From Pseudoxanthomonas spadix (GTDB taxonomy: Bacteria; Pseudomonadota; Gammaproteobacteria; Xanthomonadales; Xanthomonadaceae): a DNA stretch of 64,000 nucleotides. A model generated the notes under the pieces. The model saw nothing but the letters and a program-made list of their open reading frames with translations. It was not told where the DNA came from and made no database searches. Each line of letters begins with the position of its first letter. Positions within the stretch are counted from its first letter, which is position 1. Shown here piece after piece: positions 1 to 8,253 of this stretch. The position numbers were made by a program, and so were the translations under genes. Where the stretch lies: NCBI RefSeq assembly GCF_003703395.1, contig NZ_RDQN01000007.1, positions 99,689-163,688 on the forward strand, in the 5' to 3' direction.

Positions 1-167
1 GCCGCACCGAGCGCGGCGGCCATGCGCGCGGCCGCGTCCAGTTCGGAGGTGTGGCGCTGCCCGTACTGCACACTCAGGGCGTAGGGCACAAAGCCCTGCG
101 CGCGGGCCATGGCCAGGACCACGGCCGAATCCATCCCGCCGGAGACGAGAACCACTGCATTTTTCAT
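1..167 (-). CDS. queC: 7-cyano-7-deazaguanine synthase QueC (N-terminal part, cut by window edge)
   Basis: QueC makes preQ0 from 7-carboxy-7-deazaguanine with ATP and ammonia, in the cytoplasmic queuosine pathway. Only the first 55 or so residues are present. They begin [19 protein letters not shown], which carries the SGGxDS pyrophosphate-binding loop of the PP-loop ATPase family, followed by the [11 protein letters not shown] segment typical of QueC. The ATG at 165-167 is the obvious start. The upstream neighbour on the same strand is queE, the preceding pathway step, but 234 bp that include a 167-bp palindromic element separate them, so co-transcription is uncertain. Identification is firm; the C-terminus lies outside the window. 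Confidence 0.93.
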   Translation of the reverse strand, partial: MKNAVVLVSGGMDSAVVLAMARAQGFVPYALSVQYGQRHTSELDAAARMAAALGA

Positions 168-211
168 GGGCGTTTGTTCTTGCCGGCTCGAGCGGGCGGG
201 GGATGCATAGC

Positions 212-378
212 CTAGTACCGCAACCCAAAGATATCGAAACGTGAAAGCGCGGCTTCAAGCCCAGGGCGGCGTTGCAAGCCTTGCCAAGGCGGCCTGCCTT
301 GGCGGCAGCTTGCGCCTTGCCCTGGACTTGAATCCATCACTTTCACCATGTTCCGTTATCTCCGGGCTACGGTACTAG
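212..378 (+). repeat. 167-bp long-palindrome element, copy 1
   Basis: This segment starts CTAGTACCG and ends CGGTACTAG. Almost its whole length is an imperfect inverted repeat with arms of about 70-80 bp, so a single strand could fold into one long hairpin. A second copy at 54932-55098 has the same length and differs at only three positions. It lies in the gap between queE and queC, downstream of the queE stop codon. It has no convincing coding capacity of its own. The shape resembles a non-autonomous MITE-like or REP-derived element; that is an inference from structure only. Confidence 0.85.
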
Positions 379-401
379 CGCCAGGACGCGCGGCCGGTGA
401 C

Positions 402-1091
402 TCAGCGACCGGGTTCGTCGTTCCACAGCAGCTTGTGCAGCTGCATCTGAAAGCGCACCGGCAGACGATCTTCGACGATCCAATCAGCCAGATCGCGCGG
501 ACTCAACTGATCCTTGGACGGCGAGAACAGCACGCTGCAGCGGCCGGACAACGCGTGCTCGCGCACCAGTGCGCGCGCCCATTCGTAATCGCTGCGCCCG
601 CACAGGACAAACTTGAGCTGGTCGCGCGCGCTCAGCAGCGCCAGGTTCTCCCAACGGTTGCGGTGTAGCTCGCCCGAGCCCGGCGTCTTGATGTCGACCA
701 CCCGTGACACCCGCGGATCAACCTGTGAGACATCGATCGCGCCGGAGGTTTCCAACGAGACTTCGTGGCCAGCATCGCACAGGCGCTCGAGCAGGCCGAT
801 GCAGCGCTTCTGCGCCAGCGGCTCGCCGCCGGTCACGCACACATGGCGCACGCCCTGGCGCGCGACCTCGGCCAGGATGTCGTCGATCTCCCACCAGGTG
901 CCGCCATGGAAGGCGTAGGCCGTATCGCAGTAGCTGCAGCGCAGTGGACAACCGGTCAGGCGCACGAACACCGTCGGCCAGCCGACCGCATCGGCCTCGC
1001 CCTGCAGCGACAGGAAGATCTCGGTGATCTTCAGCCGCTCCTGCGGTGATTGTTCGATATCGCCGGGAAGGGCGGCGGCAGTGGCGTTCAT
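402..1091 (-). CDS. queE: 7-carboxy-7-deazaguanine synthase QueE
   Basis: Radical SAM enzyme that converts 6-carboxytetrahydropterin to 7-carboxy-7-deazaguanine in queuosine synthesis. The 229-residue product has the C-x3-C-x2-C iron-sulfur motif at Cys48, Cys52 and Cys55 (CPLRCSYC), preceded by the EIFLSLQGE segment and followed by a TGGEP SAM-binding motif near residue 87. Length fits the family. It sits directly downstream of cpoB in the tol-pal direction and upstream of queC, the usual order in xanthomonads as far as I recall. The annotated start MNATAAALPG is the first ATG; a slightly later start cannot be excluded. Confidence 0.95.
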   Translation of the reverse strand: MNATAAALPGDIEQSPQERLKITEIFLSLQGEADAVGWPTVFVRLTGCPLRCSYCDTAYAFHGGTWWEIDDILAEVARQGVRHVCVTGGEPLAQKRCIGLLERLCDAGHEVSLETSGAIDVSQVDPRVSRVVDIKTPGSGELHRNRWENLALLSARDQLKFVLCGRSDYEWARALVREHALSGRCSVLFSPSKDQLSPRDLADWIVEDRLPVRFQMQLHKLLWNDEPGR

Positions 1092-1191
1092 CTCACGGGG
1101 CCTCCAACAGGTGCACCACCGCAGACCCCGCAGTGGCGTTCAACGATCTTCAGCACAACAGGTTCGAGCGGCCCGGATGAAGCCATCCACC

Positions 1192-2040
1192 TCAGCGCAT
1201 CTGGCCGACCTGGATCGAATGCAGGCGGTCTTCGGCGGTGCGTGCGACATCGCTGTTGGGATATTGCTGGATCACCGACTGCAGGGTGCCCTCGGCGTCG
1301 TTGACCTTTCCCAGGCCGTACTGCGCCAGGCCCAACTTCAGCAGCGCACCCGGCGCCTTGTCATGGGTGGGATAGCGCGCGATCAGCGCGCTGAACTGGT
1401 CGGCGGCCATCTGGTAGTTCTGGGTGACGTAATAGCTCTCGCCCAGCCAGTACAGCGCGTTGGGCGCATACACGCCGCCGGGATACAGCTGCAGGAAGCT
1501 GGTGAACAGGTTGGCCGCGTCGGCGTACTCGCCCTTCTTCAGCGCATCGAAGGCCACGCCGTAGGCGGTGCGCTCGTCGCCGGCCTGGGCCAGCGCGCCG
1601 GCATCGCCGTGCACGGACGGGGGCGCTTCCACCGCCGCGTCCGCGACCGGAACGGCCGTCGGCGTGGCGGCCGAAGCACCCCCTGAAGCCGGCGGCGGCA
1701 CGACCGAAGGCACCGCACCGGCAGCTGCAGGCGCTGCGCCACCTCCGCCCTCCAGGCGGCCGATGCGCCCGTCCAGGTCCAGATACTGGTCCTTGGCGCG
1801 CTGCTTGAGCTGGGCGTTTTCGTTCTGCAATTGCTCGACCATGCCGCGCAGCTCGGCCAGTTCGCTGCGCAGTTGGTTGAGCTGGTTGAGCTGGTCGATG
1901 TTGCCGCGGCTGTTGGCCGACTGCGCTTCGAGCGCGGCAACCCGATCGGCCAGGCTGGCGCGCTGGGCCAAGGCAGTGGGCACCAGTCCCAGCGACAGCA
2001 GCAGGACCGGCAGAAGCACACGGAAATGGATTGGACGCAT
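1192..2040 (-). CDS. cpoB: Cell division coordinator CpoB / YbgF (tol-pal system protein)
   Basis: Periplasmic protein that links the Tol-Pal system with peptidoglycan synthesis during septation. I chose the ATG at 2040 because it gives a clean signal peptide (MRPIHFRVLLPVLLLSLG, cleavage after ALA), whereas the longer open frame begins with unlikely sequence. Mature order: an N-terminal coiled coil rich in Leu/Gln/Glu (about residues 27-95), which forms the trimerisation segment in the family; an Ala/Pro linker; then three TPR-like repeats (motifs such as NALYWLGESYYV) to the C-terminus near residue 282. It is the last gene of the tol-pal block before queE. Confidence 0.93.
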   Translation of the reverse strand: MRPIHFRVLLPVLLLSLGLVPTALAQRASLADRVAALEAQSANSRGNIDQLNQLNQLRSELAELRGMVEQLQNENAQLKQRAKDQYLDLDGRIGRLEGGGGAAPAAAGAVPSVVPPPASGGASAATPTAVPVADAAVEAPPSVHGDAGALAQAGDERTAYGVAFDALKKGEYADAANLFTSFLQLYPGGVYAPNALYWLGESYYVTQNYQMAADQFSALIARYPTHDKAPGALLKLGLAQYGLGKVNDAEGTLQSVIQQYPNSDVARTAEDRLHSIQVGQMR

Positions 2041-2214
2041 GGGGCTCACGTGACGAAAGGGATGCGCATGGCACGGCAGAAGCGGCATTGAATCATGGCG
2101 GGCCAATGAGAAGGGCCGGTGCCAGGTCGGGCAGACAGGTTGTGTCCTGTTGCCCGCTCCGGTCACCGGCCCTGGTGGACCACCGCAAGCGGTGGCCTGA
2201 AGTTCAGCCGTCGA

Positions 2215-2730
2215 TTACTTCGCGGTGTACACGATCTCGACGCGACGATTCCTGGCCCAGCAGTCTTCGTTGGACTCGGTGCAGGTCGGACGCTCTTCGC
2301 CGTAACTCACCACCGACAACTGCGCACCCGAACCGCCGGCGGCCTGCAGGGCGGAGGAAACCGCGTTGCCGCGACGCTCGCCCAGGCCCAGGTTGTACTC
2401 GCGCGAACCGCGCTCGTCGGCGTTGCCTTCCAGGTTGACCCGGGCCGAAGGACGGTCACGCAGGTACTTGGCGTGGCACGCCATGATGGCCTGGAACTCC
2501 GGCTTCAGCGAATCCTGGTCCAGGTCGAAGTAGACCACGCGCTGACGCAGGCAGGCGTCGGTATCCAGATCGCTCGGACCATACAGACCGGAGGTTTCGA
2601 CCGGCTGGGTCATCGCCGGCGGCGGCTCGACGGCAGGCGGCGGCGGGGTTTCCTTCGTGTTTTTCTTGCAACCGGCCAGAACGGCCACAGACATCAGGGA
2701 CAGAGCAGCGACGCGAAACGTGGTGTTCAT
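2215..2730 (-). CDS. pal: Peptidoglycan-associated lipoprotein Pal
   Basis: Outer-membrane lipoprotein that binds peptidoglycan and TolB, anchoring the Tol-Pal constriction machinery. The start at 2730 (MNTTFRVAALS) is preferred over an ATG-free upstream extension because AAGGAA lies 8 bases before it and it places the lipobox LAGC at residues 18-21. After a Pro-rich linker comes an OmpA-like domain with the peptidoglycan-binding NADERGSREYN stretch and the C-terminal RRVEIVY segment. The product is 171 residues, normal for Pal. The 91-bp gap to tolB upstream is AT-richer than its surroundings and may hold a private promoter. Confidence 0.95.
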   Translation of the reverse strand: MNTTFRVAALSLMSVAVLAGCKKNTKETPPPPAVEPPPAMTQPVETSGLYGPSDLDTDACLRQRVVYFDLDQDSLKPEFQAIMACHAKYLRDRPSARVNLEGNADERGSREYNLGLGERRGNAVSSALQAAGGSGAQLSVVSYGEERPTCTESNEDCWARNRRVEIVYTAK

Positions 2731-2821
2731 GTGGGTTCCTTGTGACACGAATCCGGGATGGTGGGATACAAACGTGCGCTAGTTTAACGCAATATTAAGC
2801 CAGCGGAAATGCCCGACCGGG

Positions 2822-4150
2822 TTATTTTTGCGGAGTAGCGTTGCGGTACGGCGACCAGGCCGGTTCACGCACATCACCCTGGGCCAGCACCAGTCGCTGA
2901 CGGACACGGCCATCTGCGGAAACGGCGTACAGCACGCCCCGGCCACCCTCGCGTGCGGCGTACAGAATCATCGAGGCGTTGGGGGCAAAGCTCGGCGACT
3001 CATCGAGCGAACCGGGCGAAAGCGTGGTCCAGCGCGGCGAGCCGAGGCTGGTGTCCATCATGGCGATGCGATAGGTGCTGCCGCTGCCTTGGGCCACGGC
3101 GATCTTCTTGCCATCGTAGGACACGGTCGGGGTGGCGTTGTAGTTGCCTTCGAAGGTCACGCGGGTGGCACCGCCGCCACCGGAAGAGGCCTTGTAGATC
3201 TGCGGCCGGCCGCCGCGATCGGAGGTGAAATAGAGCTGACTGCCGTCGGCGCTCCAGGTCGGCTCGGTATCGATGCCGTACTGGTTGGTGATCTGGGTCA
3301 GCGCCTTGCTGCCCAGGTCCATCACGTAGATCTCGGGGTTGCCGCTGCGCGAAAGGGTCAGGGCCAGGCGGCGGCCATCGGGCGAGAACGCCGGCGCCCC
3401 GTTGATCCCGCGGAAGCTGGCGACCAGCTCACGCGCGCCGGTGGTGATGTCCTGCAGGTAGATCGAGGAGTTGCCGCGCTCGAAGCTGACATAGGCCAGC
3501 CTGCGGCCATCCGGGCTCCAGGAGGGCGAGAGCAGCGGTTCGGCCGAACGCACGATGGTCTGCGGGTTGAACCCATCCGAGTCGGCAATCATCAGCGCGT
3601 AGCGCGCGTTGGCGCCCAGGCCGGTCTGGGTGACGTAGGCGATGCGGGTCCAGAAGGCGCCACGGATGCCGGTGATCTTTTCGTAGATCGCATCGGCCAT
3701 CTGGTGGGCGACATCGCGCATGGCGCTGGCGCGGCCGGTCATGGCCAGGCCGAGCAGACGCTCCTGCTTGGCGACGTCGAACAGTTCGTACTCGACGCGG
3801 AAGACGCCGTTGCCGCCATCGATGACGCGGCCGACGACGATGTAGTCCTGCTTCAGCGCGCGCCAGGTCGGGTACTGGATCTCCGAGCCGCGGGTCGGCT
3901 TCTCGACGATGCTGGCCTCTGGCAGGGTACGGAAGGCACCGGAGCGCTCCAGGTCCGCGCGGACCACCTGCGAGACGTCGGTGGTCGGAGCCGCGCCGGA
4001 GCCCTGGTAGGGCATCGGCACGATCGTGATGGGCAGCGCCGAGGCGTTGCCGCCGACGATGTTGATCTCGAGGGCCTGATCCTGCGCCTGGCCCAGGGCC
4101 GGGAGCAGCAGGACGATGAGCGCGACGAACCAGTGCGACAATTTCTTCAT
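2822..4150 (-). CDS. tolB: Tol-Pal system translocation protein TolB
   Basis: Periplasmic beta-propeller protein that shuttles between Pal and TolA. The ATG at 4150 gives a typical signal peptide (MKKLSHWFVALIVLLLP, cleavage after GQAQ); the open frame extends 25 codons further but that stretch overlaps the region just after tolA and looks non-coding. The N-terminal domain (about 25-170) is followed by six-bladed propeller repeats with recurring SPDGRRLA and YVMDL-type motifs. 442 residues is the family length. The gene is 103 bp downstream of tolA and upstream of pal, in the canonical order. Confidence 0.95.
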   Translation of the reverse strand: MKKLSHWFVALIVLLLPALGQAQDQALEINIVGGNASALPITIVPMPYQGSGAAPTTDVSQVVRADLERSGAFRTLPEASIVEKPTRGSEIQYPTWRALKQDYIVVGRVIDGGNGVFRVEYELFDVAKQERLLGLAMTGRASAMRDVAHQMADAIYEKITGIRGAFWTRIAYVTQTGLGANARYALMIADSDGFNPQTIVRSAEPLLSPSWSPDGRRLAYVSFERGNSSIYLQDITTGARELVASFRGINGAPAFSPDGRRLALTLSRSGNPEIYVMDLGSKALTQITNQYGIDTEPTWSADGSQLYFTSDRGGRPQIYKASSGGGGATRVTFEGNYNATPTVSYDGKKIAVAQGSGSTYRIAMMDTSLGSPRWTTLSPGSLDESPSFAPNASMILYAAREGGRGVLYAVSADGRVRQRLVLAQGDVREPAWSPYRNATPQK

Positions 4151-4253
4151 GAAGGCGTTGGTCTTGCGAAAGGCCGCTAGGGATAGCAGGCTGGACGTGA
4201 ACATTTTCGCAATCATGAACGCCAAGGGGGCGTGAACCCCGCAAGGCGCGGCC

Positions 4254-5247
4254 TCAGCGATCCTGCGCCTCGAAGATGAAGGTGAGCTTGCGCCGGAACA
4301 CCGGTTCGAACCCGCGATACGGCAGCGGCTGGGCCTTGAGCACGGCGGCCTCGATCGAGCGCTGGCCGGCCGCGTCCATCGGACAACCCGGGCGCACTTG
4401 GGCTTCCATCACCTCGCCGCCGGGCAGCTGGGTGATCTCGACCACGCATCTGGTCCCCACCGACACGCTGTCCGGCCGGGTCCACTGCTGGGTTACCACA
4501 CTCTGGATCGCAGCCTTGTACCTGGCCCCCAGGCCTTCGTCGACGCCGTTCTGGCCCGGCGGGGCGGACGGCGCAGCCGCCTGCGCCGAGGCCTGCTTGG
4601 CGCGCGCGTCGGCCAGCTGGCGCAGCTTCTGTTCGGCCAGCCTGGCCTGTCTGGCGGCCTGCTCGCGCTGGGCGCGGATCGCGGCCAGCTTCTTCTGGCG
4701 GTCGTCCTCCAGCTGCTGCTCGGCCAGGCGCTGCTTGCGCTCGGCTTCCTCCTGACGCTTGCGTTCGGTCAGGTCGATCTGCTCCTGGCGGCGTTTGGCC
4801 TCCTGTTCCCTCTCGGCCTTTTCCTGGGCGATGGCCAGGCGGCTGGCTTCTTCCTGGTTGACCTGGTCCGGATCAGGCACCGGCTCCTGCGCCTGCTGCT
4901 GTTGCGGCACCTGCGAATCCTGTGGCCTGGGCTCGGGCAGCGGCTGCGGCGGCGGCACGGTGTCCTGTTCGGCCACCGGCTGTGGCGTGGGCGTGGGCGG
5001 CTCGGGCTTGGGTTCGACCTTGGAGGCTTCGCGGATCGCCTGCTGGGCGGCGCGCATGTCCGAAGCCGACATCTCCAGCGACGCCTCGATGGCCGGGGCG
5101 CCGGCCGCGGCGCTGGCCTGGTCGGTGTTCCAGTTGAAGTACGAGGACAGCACGATCAACAGCAGCAACAGCAGGTGCATGGACACGGCCAGCACCACCG
5201 CGGTGCCCGGACGGTCGCGTGGATCCCTGCGGTCGAAAGACGACGCC

Positions 5248-5258
<11 letters not shown>
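4254..5258 (-). CDS. tolA: Cell envelope integrity protein TolA
   Basis: Inner-membrane protein that spans the periplasm to contact TolB and Pal. It has a single transmembrane helix near residues 20-42, then a Pro-rich stretch (about 80-120), a long Gln/Glu/Arg/Ala-rich helical domain II (about 125-235), and a small C-terminal domain with two cysteines (TRCVVEI and RPGCPMD) as in TolA domain III. At 334 residues it is shorter than the enterobacterial protein but typical of xanthomonads. Its start overlaps the end of tolR by 11 bp, indicating translational coupling. Confidence 0.93.
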
Positions 5259-5694
<436 letters not shown>

Positions 5695-5704
5695 GGGCGG
5701 CCCC

Positions 5705-6478
5705 TTACTCTTCGCCGGGCTGGCGCTGCAGGATGGAGCTGAATTCCTCGGCGAAGGTTTCATAGCGCACCGAGATGCGCTCCACGCGCGTGGTGAAGCG
5801 GTTGTAGGCCCAGACCGCGGGGATGGCCACGAACAGACCGATCGCGGTGGCGAACAGCGCTTCGGAAATGCCCGGAGCCACCGCCGCGATGCCGGCCTGC
5901 TCGCCGCTGTTGAGCATGTCGTGCATGGTCACCATGATGCCGAACACGGTCCCGACCAGGCCCACGTAGGGCGCGTTCGAGCCGATGTTGGCCAGCAGTT
6001 CCAGGTTGCGTTCCAACGCGTCGACCTCGCGGGCGAAGGTGGTGCGCATGGCACGCTGGGCACTTTCGAGCTGGACGCGCGGGTCGCCGCGGCGCTTGTC
6101 GCGCAGGCGCGAGAACTCGCGAAAACCGGCCTCGAAGATCGCCTCCAGCCCGGTCACCACACGGTTGCGGTCGGCAGCGGCCGAATACAGCTTGTTGAGG
6201 TCGGCGCCGGACCAGAACCGGCCTTCGAACTCGTCCGCATCGCGGTTGGCGCGCTTGAACACGCCGGCCTTGCGGAAAATGATCACCCAGCTGACCAGCG
6301 AGCCGACCAGCAGCAGCAGCACGATCAACTTGACCGGCAAGCTGGCTCTGGACAGCAGCTCGAAGTAGTTGATGCTGGTGTGGGTCACCTGCGCGGTGGC
6401 CTGGGCGGCTGCGCTGGCGGTCTGCGCCGGCAGCGCCTCGGTCACGGTGTCCTGCAGCGCCAGGAGCAATCCAATCAT
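5705..6478 (-). CDS. tolQ: Tol-Pal system protein TolQ (MotA/TolQ/ExbB family)
   Basis: Inner-membrane stator-like protein that forms the proton channel with TolR. The 257-residue product has three predicted membrane helices (around residues 35-57, 155-180 and 190-215), with the conserved VGLVGTVFGIMVTM segment in the second and AIGLFVAIPAVWAYN in the third. These two segments line the ion path in the family. It is the first gene of the tolQRAB-pal-cpoB set and follows ybgC after 36 bp, the standard arrangement. Confidence 0.95.
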   Translation of the reverse strand: MIGLLLALQDTVTEALPAQTASAAAQATAQVTHTSINYFELLSRASLPVKLIVLLLLVGSLVSWVIIFRKAGVFKRANRDADEFEGRFWSGADLNKLYSAAADRNRVVTGLEAIFEAGFREFSRLRDKRRGDPRVQLESAQRAMRTTFAREVDALERNLELLANIGSNAPYVGLVGTVFGIMVTMHDMLNSGEQAGIAAVAPGISEALFATAIGLFVAIPAVWAYNRFTTRVERISVRYETFAEEFSSILQRQPGEE

Positions 6479-6514
6479 CCGTCGTGTTCCTCGGTGTTCT
6501 ACGCGTGTAAGGGG

Positions 6515-6964
6515 TTAACTTGCAATTTCCAGCGATTTGAATGCCTGGTACAGCGGCTCGGCCAGGGCCACCGGGCGAAACGCGGTAGCCGAGACCGCGG
6601 CCACCTTGACTTGCGCGCTGAGCAGCAGCTGATCCTCGCGCCAGATCTGCTGGGCAAAGATCACGCTGGCCCGCCTGACCTGCTTGACCGCCGCGGTGAC
6701 CGCCAGCAGGTCGTCCAGCCGCGCGGGCCTGAGAAAGTCCACCTGCATGGCCCGCACGACGAAGACCAGGTCGTGGTCCAGGCGCAGCTGCTCCTGCATC
6801 TGTCCGCGGGCGCGCATCCATTCGGTGCGTGCCCGTTCCAGGAAAGCCACGTATTGCGCGTGATAGACCACCCCGCCAGCGTCGGTATCTTCCCAATAGA
6901 CGCGTGTCGGCCAACTGAATAAAGGCCGGGACTCGGGGCCCGGGACCCGGGACCCGGCGGTCAT
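6515..6964 (-). CDS. ybgC: Acyl-CoA thioester hydrolase YbgC (4-hydroxybenzoyl-CoA thioesterase family)
   Basis: Cytoplasmic hot-dog-fold thioesterase found at the head of tol-pal operons, linked in other bacteria to phospholipid metabolism. The active-site segment VYWEDTDAGGVVYHAQY (about residues 21-38) contains the conserved catalytic Asp, followed by FLERARTEWMR. Only one ATG is available, at 6964. The first 14 or so residues (SRVPGPESRP) are encoded by a GGGACCCGGGACCC-type repeat that has run into the gene, so the natural N-terminus has been rewritten or the true start is non-ATG. 149 residues overall. Confidence 0.9.
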   Translation of the reverse strand: MTAGSRVPGPESRPLFSWPTRVYWEDTDAGGVVYHAQYVAFLERARTEWMRARGQMQEQLRLDHDLVFVVRAMQVDFLRPARLDDLLAVTAAVKQVRRASVIFAQQIWREDQLLLSAQVKVAAVSATAFRPVALAEPLYQAFKSLEIAS

Positions 6965-7214
6965 GACCCGCTCCTTCTTAAAGGGCGGGACTCGGGGCCC
7001 TGGACCCGGGACCCGAAGGCCATGACCCGCTCCTTTTCATCGGCAAGGCCCTTGCGCAAGAGCGCTGCATGGCCATCAGAACGGCCTCCCCGGGACCCGC
7101 TCCTTTTCATTGGCAAGGCGCGGGCGCAGGAGCGCTGCACGGCCATGGCCATCCACTGCGCGGCCTTCATCAGAACAGCTCCTCCGGGTCCCGGGTCCCG
7201 GGCCCCGGGTCCCG
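6928..7214. repeat. GGGTCCC-type repeat cluster between ybgC and ruvB
   Basis: The junction contains several blocks of the self-complementary motif GGGACCCGGGACCC and variants (about 6930-6955, 6990-7015 and 7185-7214). Within it a unit beginning gacccgctccttttcat is duplicated at 7024 and 7094 (70-bp period, roughly 50 bp recognisably shared). The blocks extend into the 5' end of ybgC and the 3' end of ruvB, where they encode [10 protein letters not shown]. The same motif family recurs at 10820-11035 and 11565-11580. No gene is supported inside; a 69-codon minus-strand frame through it is probably chance. Confidence 0.8.
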
Positions 7215-8207
7215 AGGCGTCAGCCCCAAATGCAGATAGGCCTTGCGCGTGGCCATGCGCCCGCGTGCGCTGCGCACCAGGAAGCCCTGCTGGATCAGGT
7301 AGGGCTCGACCACATCTTCCAGGGTGCCGCGTTCCTCGCTCAGCGCCGCAGCCAGCGATTCGACACCGACCGGGCCACCGTCGAAATTCTCGATGATGGT
7401 GTGCAGCAGCCGGCGGTCGATCTCGTCGAAGCCTTCCGGGTCCACCTTGAGCATTTCCATCGCCGCCTTGGCCACGGTGTGGTCGATGTGCCCGCCGGCG
7501 CGGACCTGGGCGTAGTCGCGCACCCGCCGCAGCAGGCGGTTGGCGATGCGCGGGGTGCCGCGCGAGCGCCGGGCGATCTCGGCCGCGCCCTCCGGCTCGC
7601 AGGTGATGGCCATGATCTGCGCCGAGCGGCGCACGATCCGGGTCAGCTCCTCGGCGCTGTAGAACTGCAGGCGCTGGACAATGCCGAAGCGGTCGCGCAG
7701 CGGCGCGGTCAACAGGCCAGCGCGGGTGGTGGCGCCGATCAGGGTGAACGGCGGCAGGTCGATCTTGATCGAACGGGCCGCCGGGCCTTCACCGATCATG
7801 ATGTCCAGCTGGAAGTCCTCCATGGCCGGATACAGCACCTCTTCGACCACCGGCGAAAGCCGATGGATCTCGTCGATGAACAACACATCGTGCGGCTGCA
7901 GGTTGGTCAGCAGCGCGGCCAGGTCGCCGGCCTTCTCGATCACCGGGCCGGAAGTGGCGCGCAGGCTCACGCCCAGTTCGTTGGCGATCACCTGGCTCAG
8001 GGTGGTCTTGCCCAGGCCCGGCGGACCGAAGATCAGCACGTGGTCCAGCGCCTCGCCGCGGCCCCTGGCGGCCTGGATATAGATGTCCATCTGCTCGCGC
8101 ACCGGCTGCTGGCCCAGGTAATCGGCCAGGCGCCGGGGCCGGATCGACGCCTCCAGGGCGTCATCCTCGCCGGTGGCGTCGGCGGCAATGAGGCGGTGCT
8201 CGTTCAT
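7170..8207 (-). CDS. ruvB: Holliday junction branch migration helicase subunit RuvB
   Basis: Hexameric AAA+ motor that drives branch migration with RuvA. The start [13 protein letters not shown] at 8207 matches the family; upstream sequence belongs to kup. Walker A is GPPGLGKTT, Walker B is LFIDEIHR, and sensor 1 is [10 protein letters not shown]; the C-terminal winged helix includes the [16 protein letters not shown] signature. The last residues (after [10 protein letters not shown]) come from an intruding GGGTCCC repeat, replacing a normal short tail. 345 residues. Kup lies between this gene and ruvA. Confidence 0.96.
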   Translation of the reverse strand: MNEHRLIAADATGEDDALEASIRPRRLADYLGQQPVREQMDIYIQAARGRGEALDHVLIFGPPGLGKTTLSQVIANELGVSLRATSGPVIEKAGDLAALLTNLQPHDVLFIDEIHRLSPVVEEVLYPAMEDFQLDIMIGEGPAARSIKIDLPPFTLIGATTRAGLLTAPLRDRFGIVQRLQFYSAEELTRIVRRSAQIMAITCEPEGAAEIARRSRGTPRIANRLLRRVRDYAQVRAGGHIDHTVAKAAMEMLKVDPEGFDEIDRRLLHTIIENFDGGPVGVESLAAALSEERGTLEDVVEPYLIQQGFLVRSARGRMATRKAYLHLGLTPRDPGPGTRDPEELF

Positions 8208-8253
8208 GCGGCCATGGTCGCACGCGCCGCCGCCGCGGCGCAGGTCACGCGCA

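Noticed and set aside
6961..7170. 69-codon minus-strand frame between ruvB and ybgC
   Set aside because: Built from the duplicated and GGGTCCC repeats, no conserved features.
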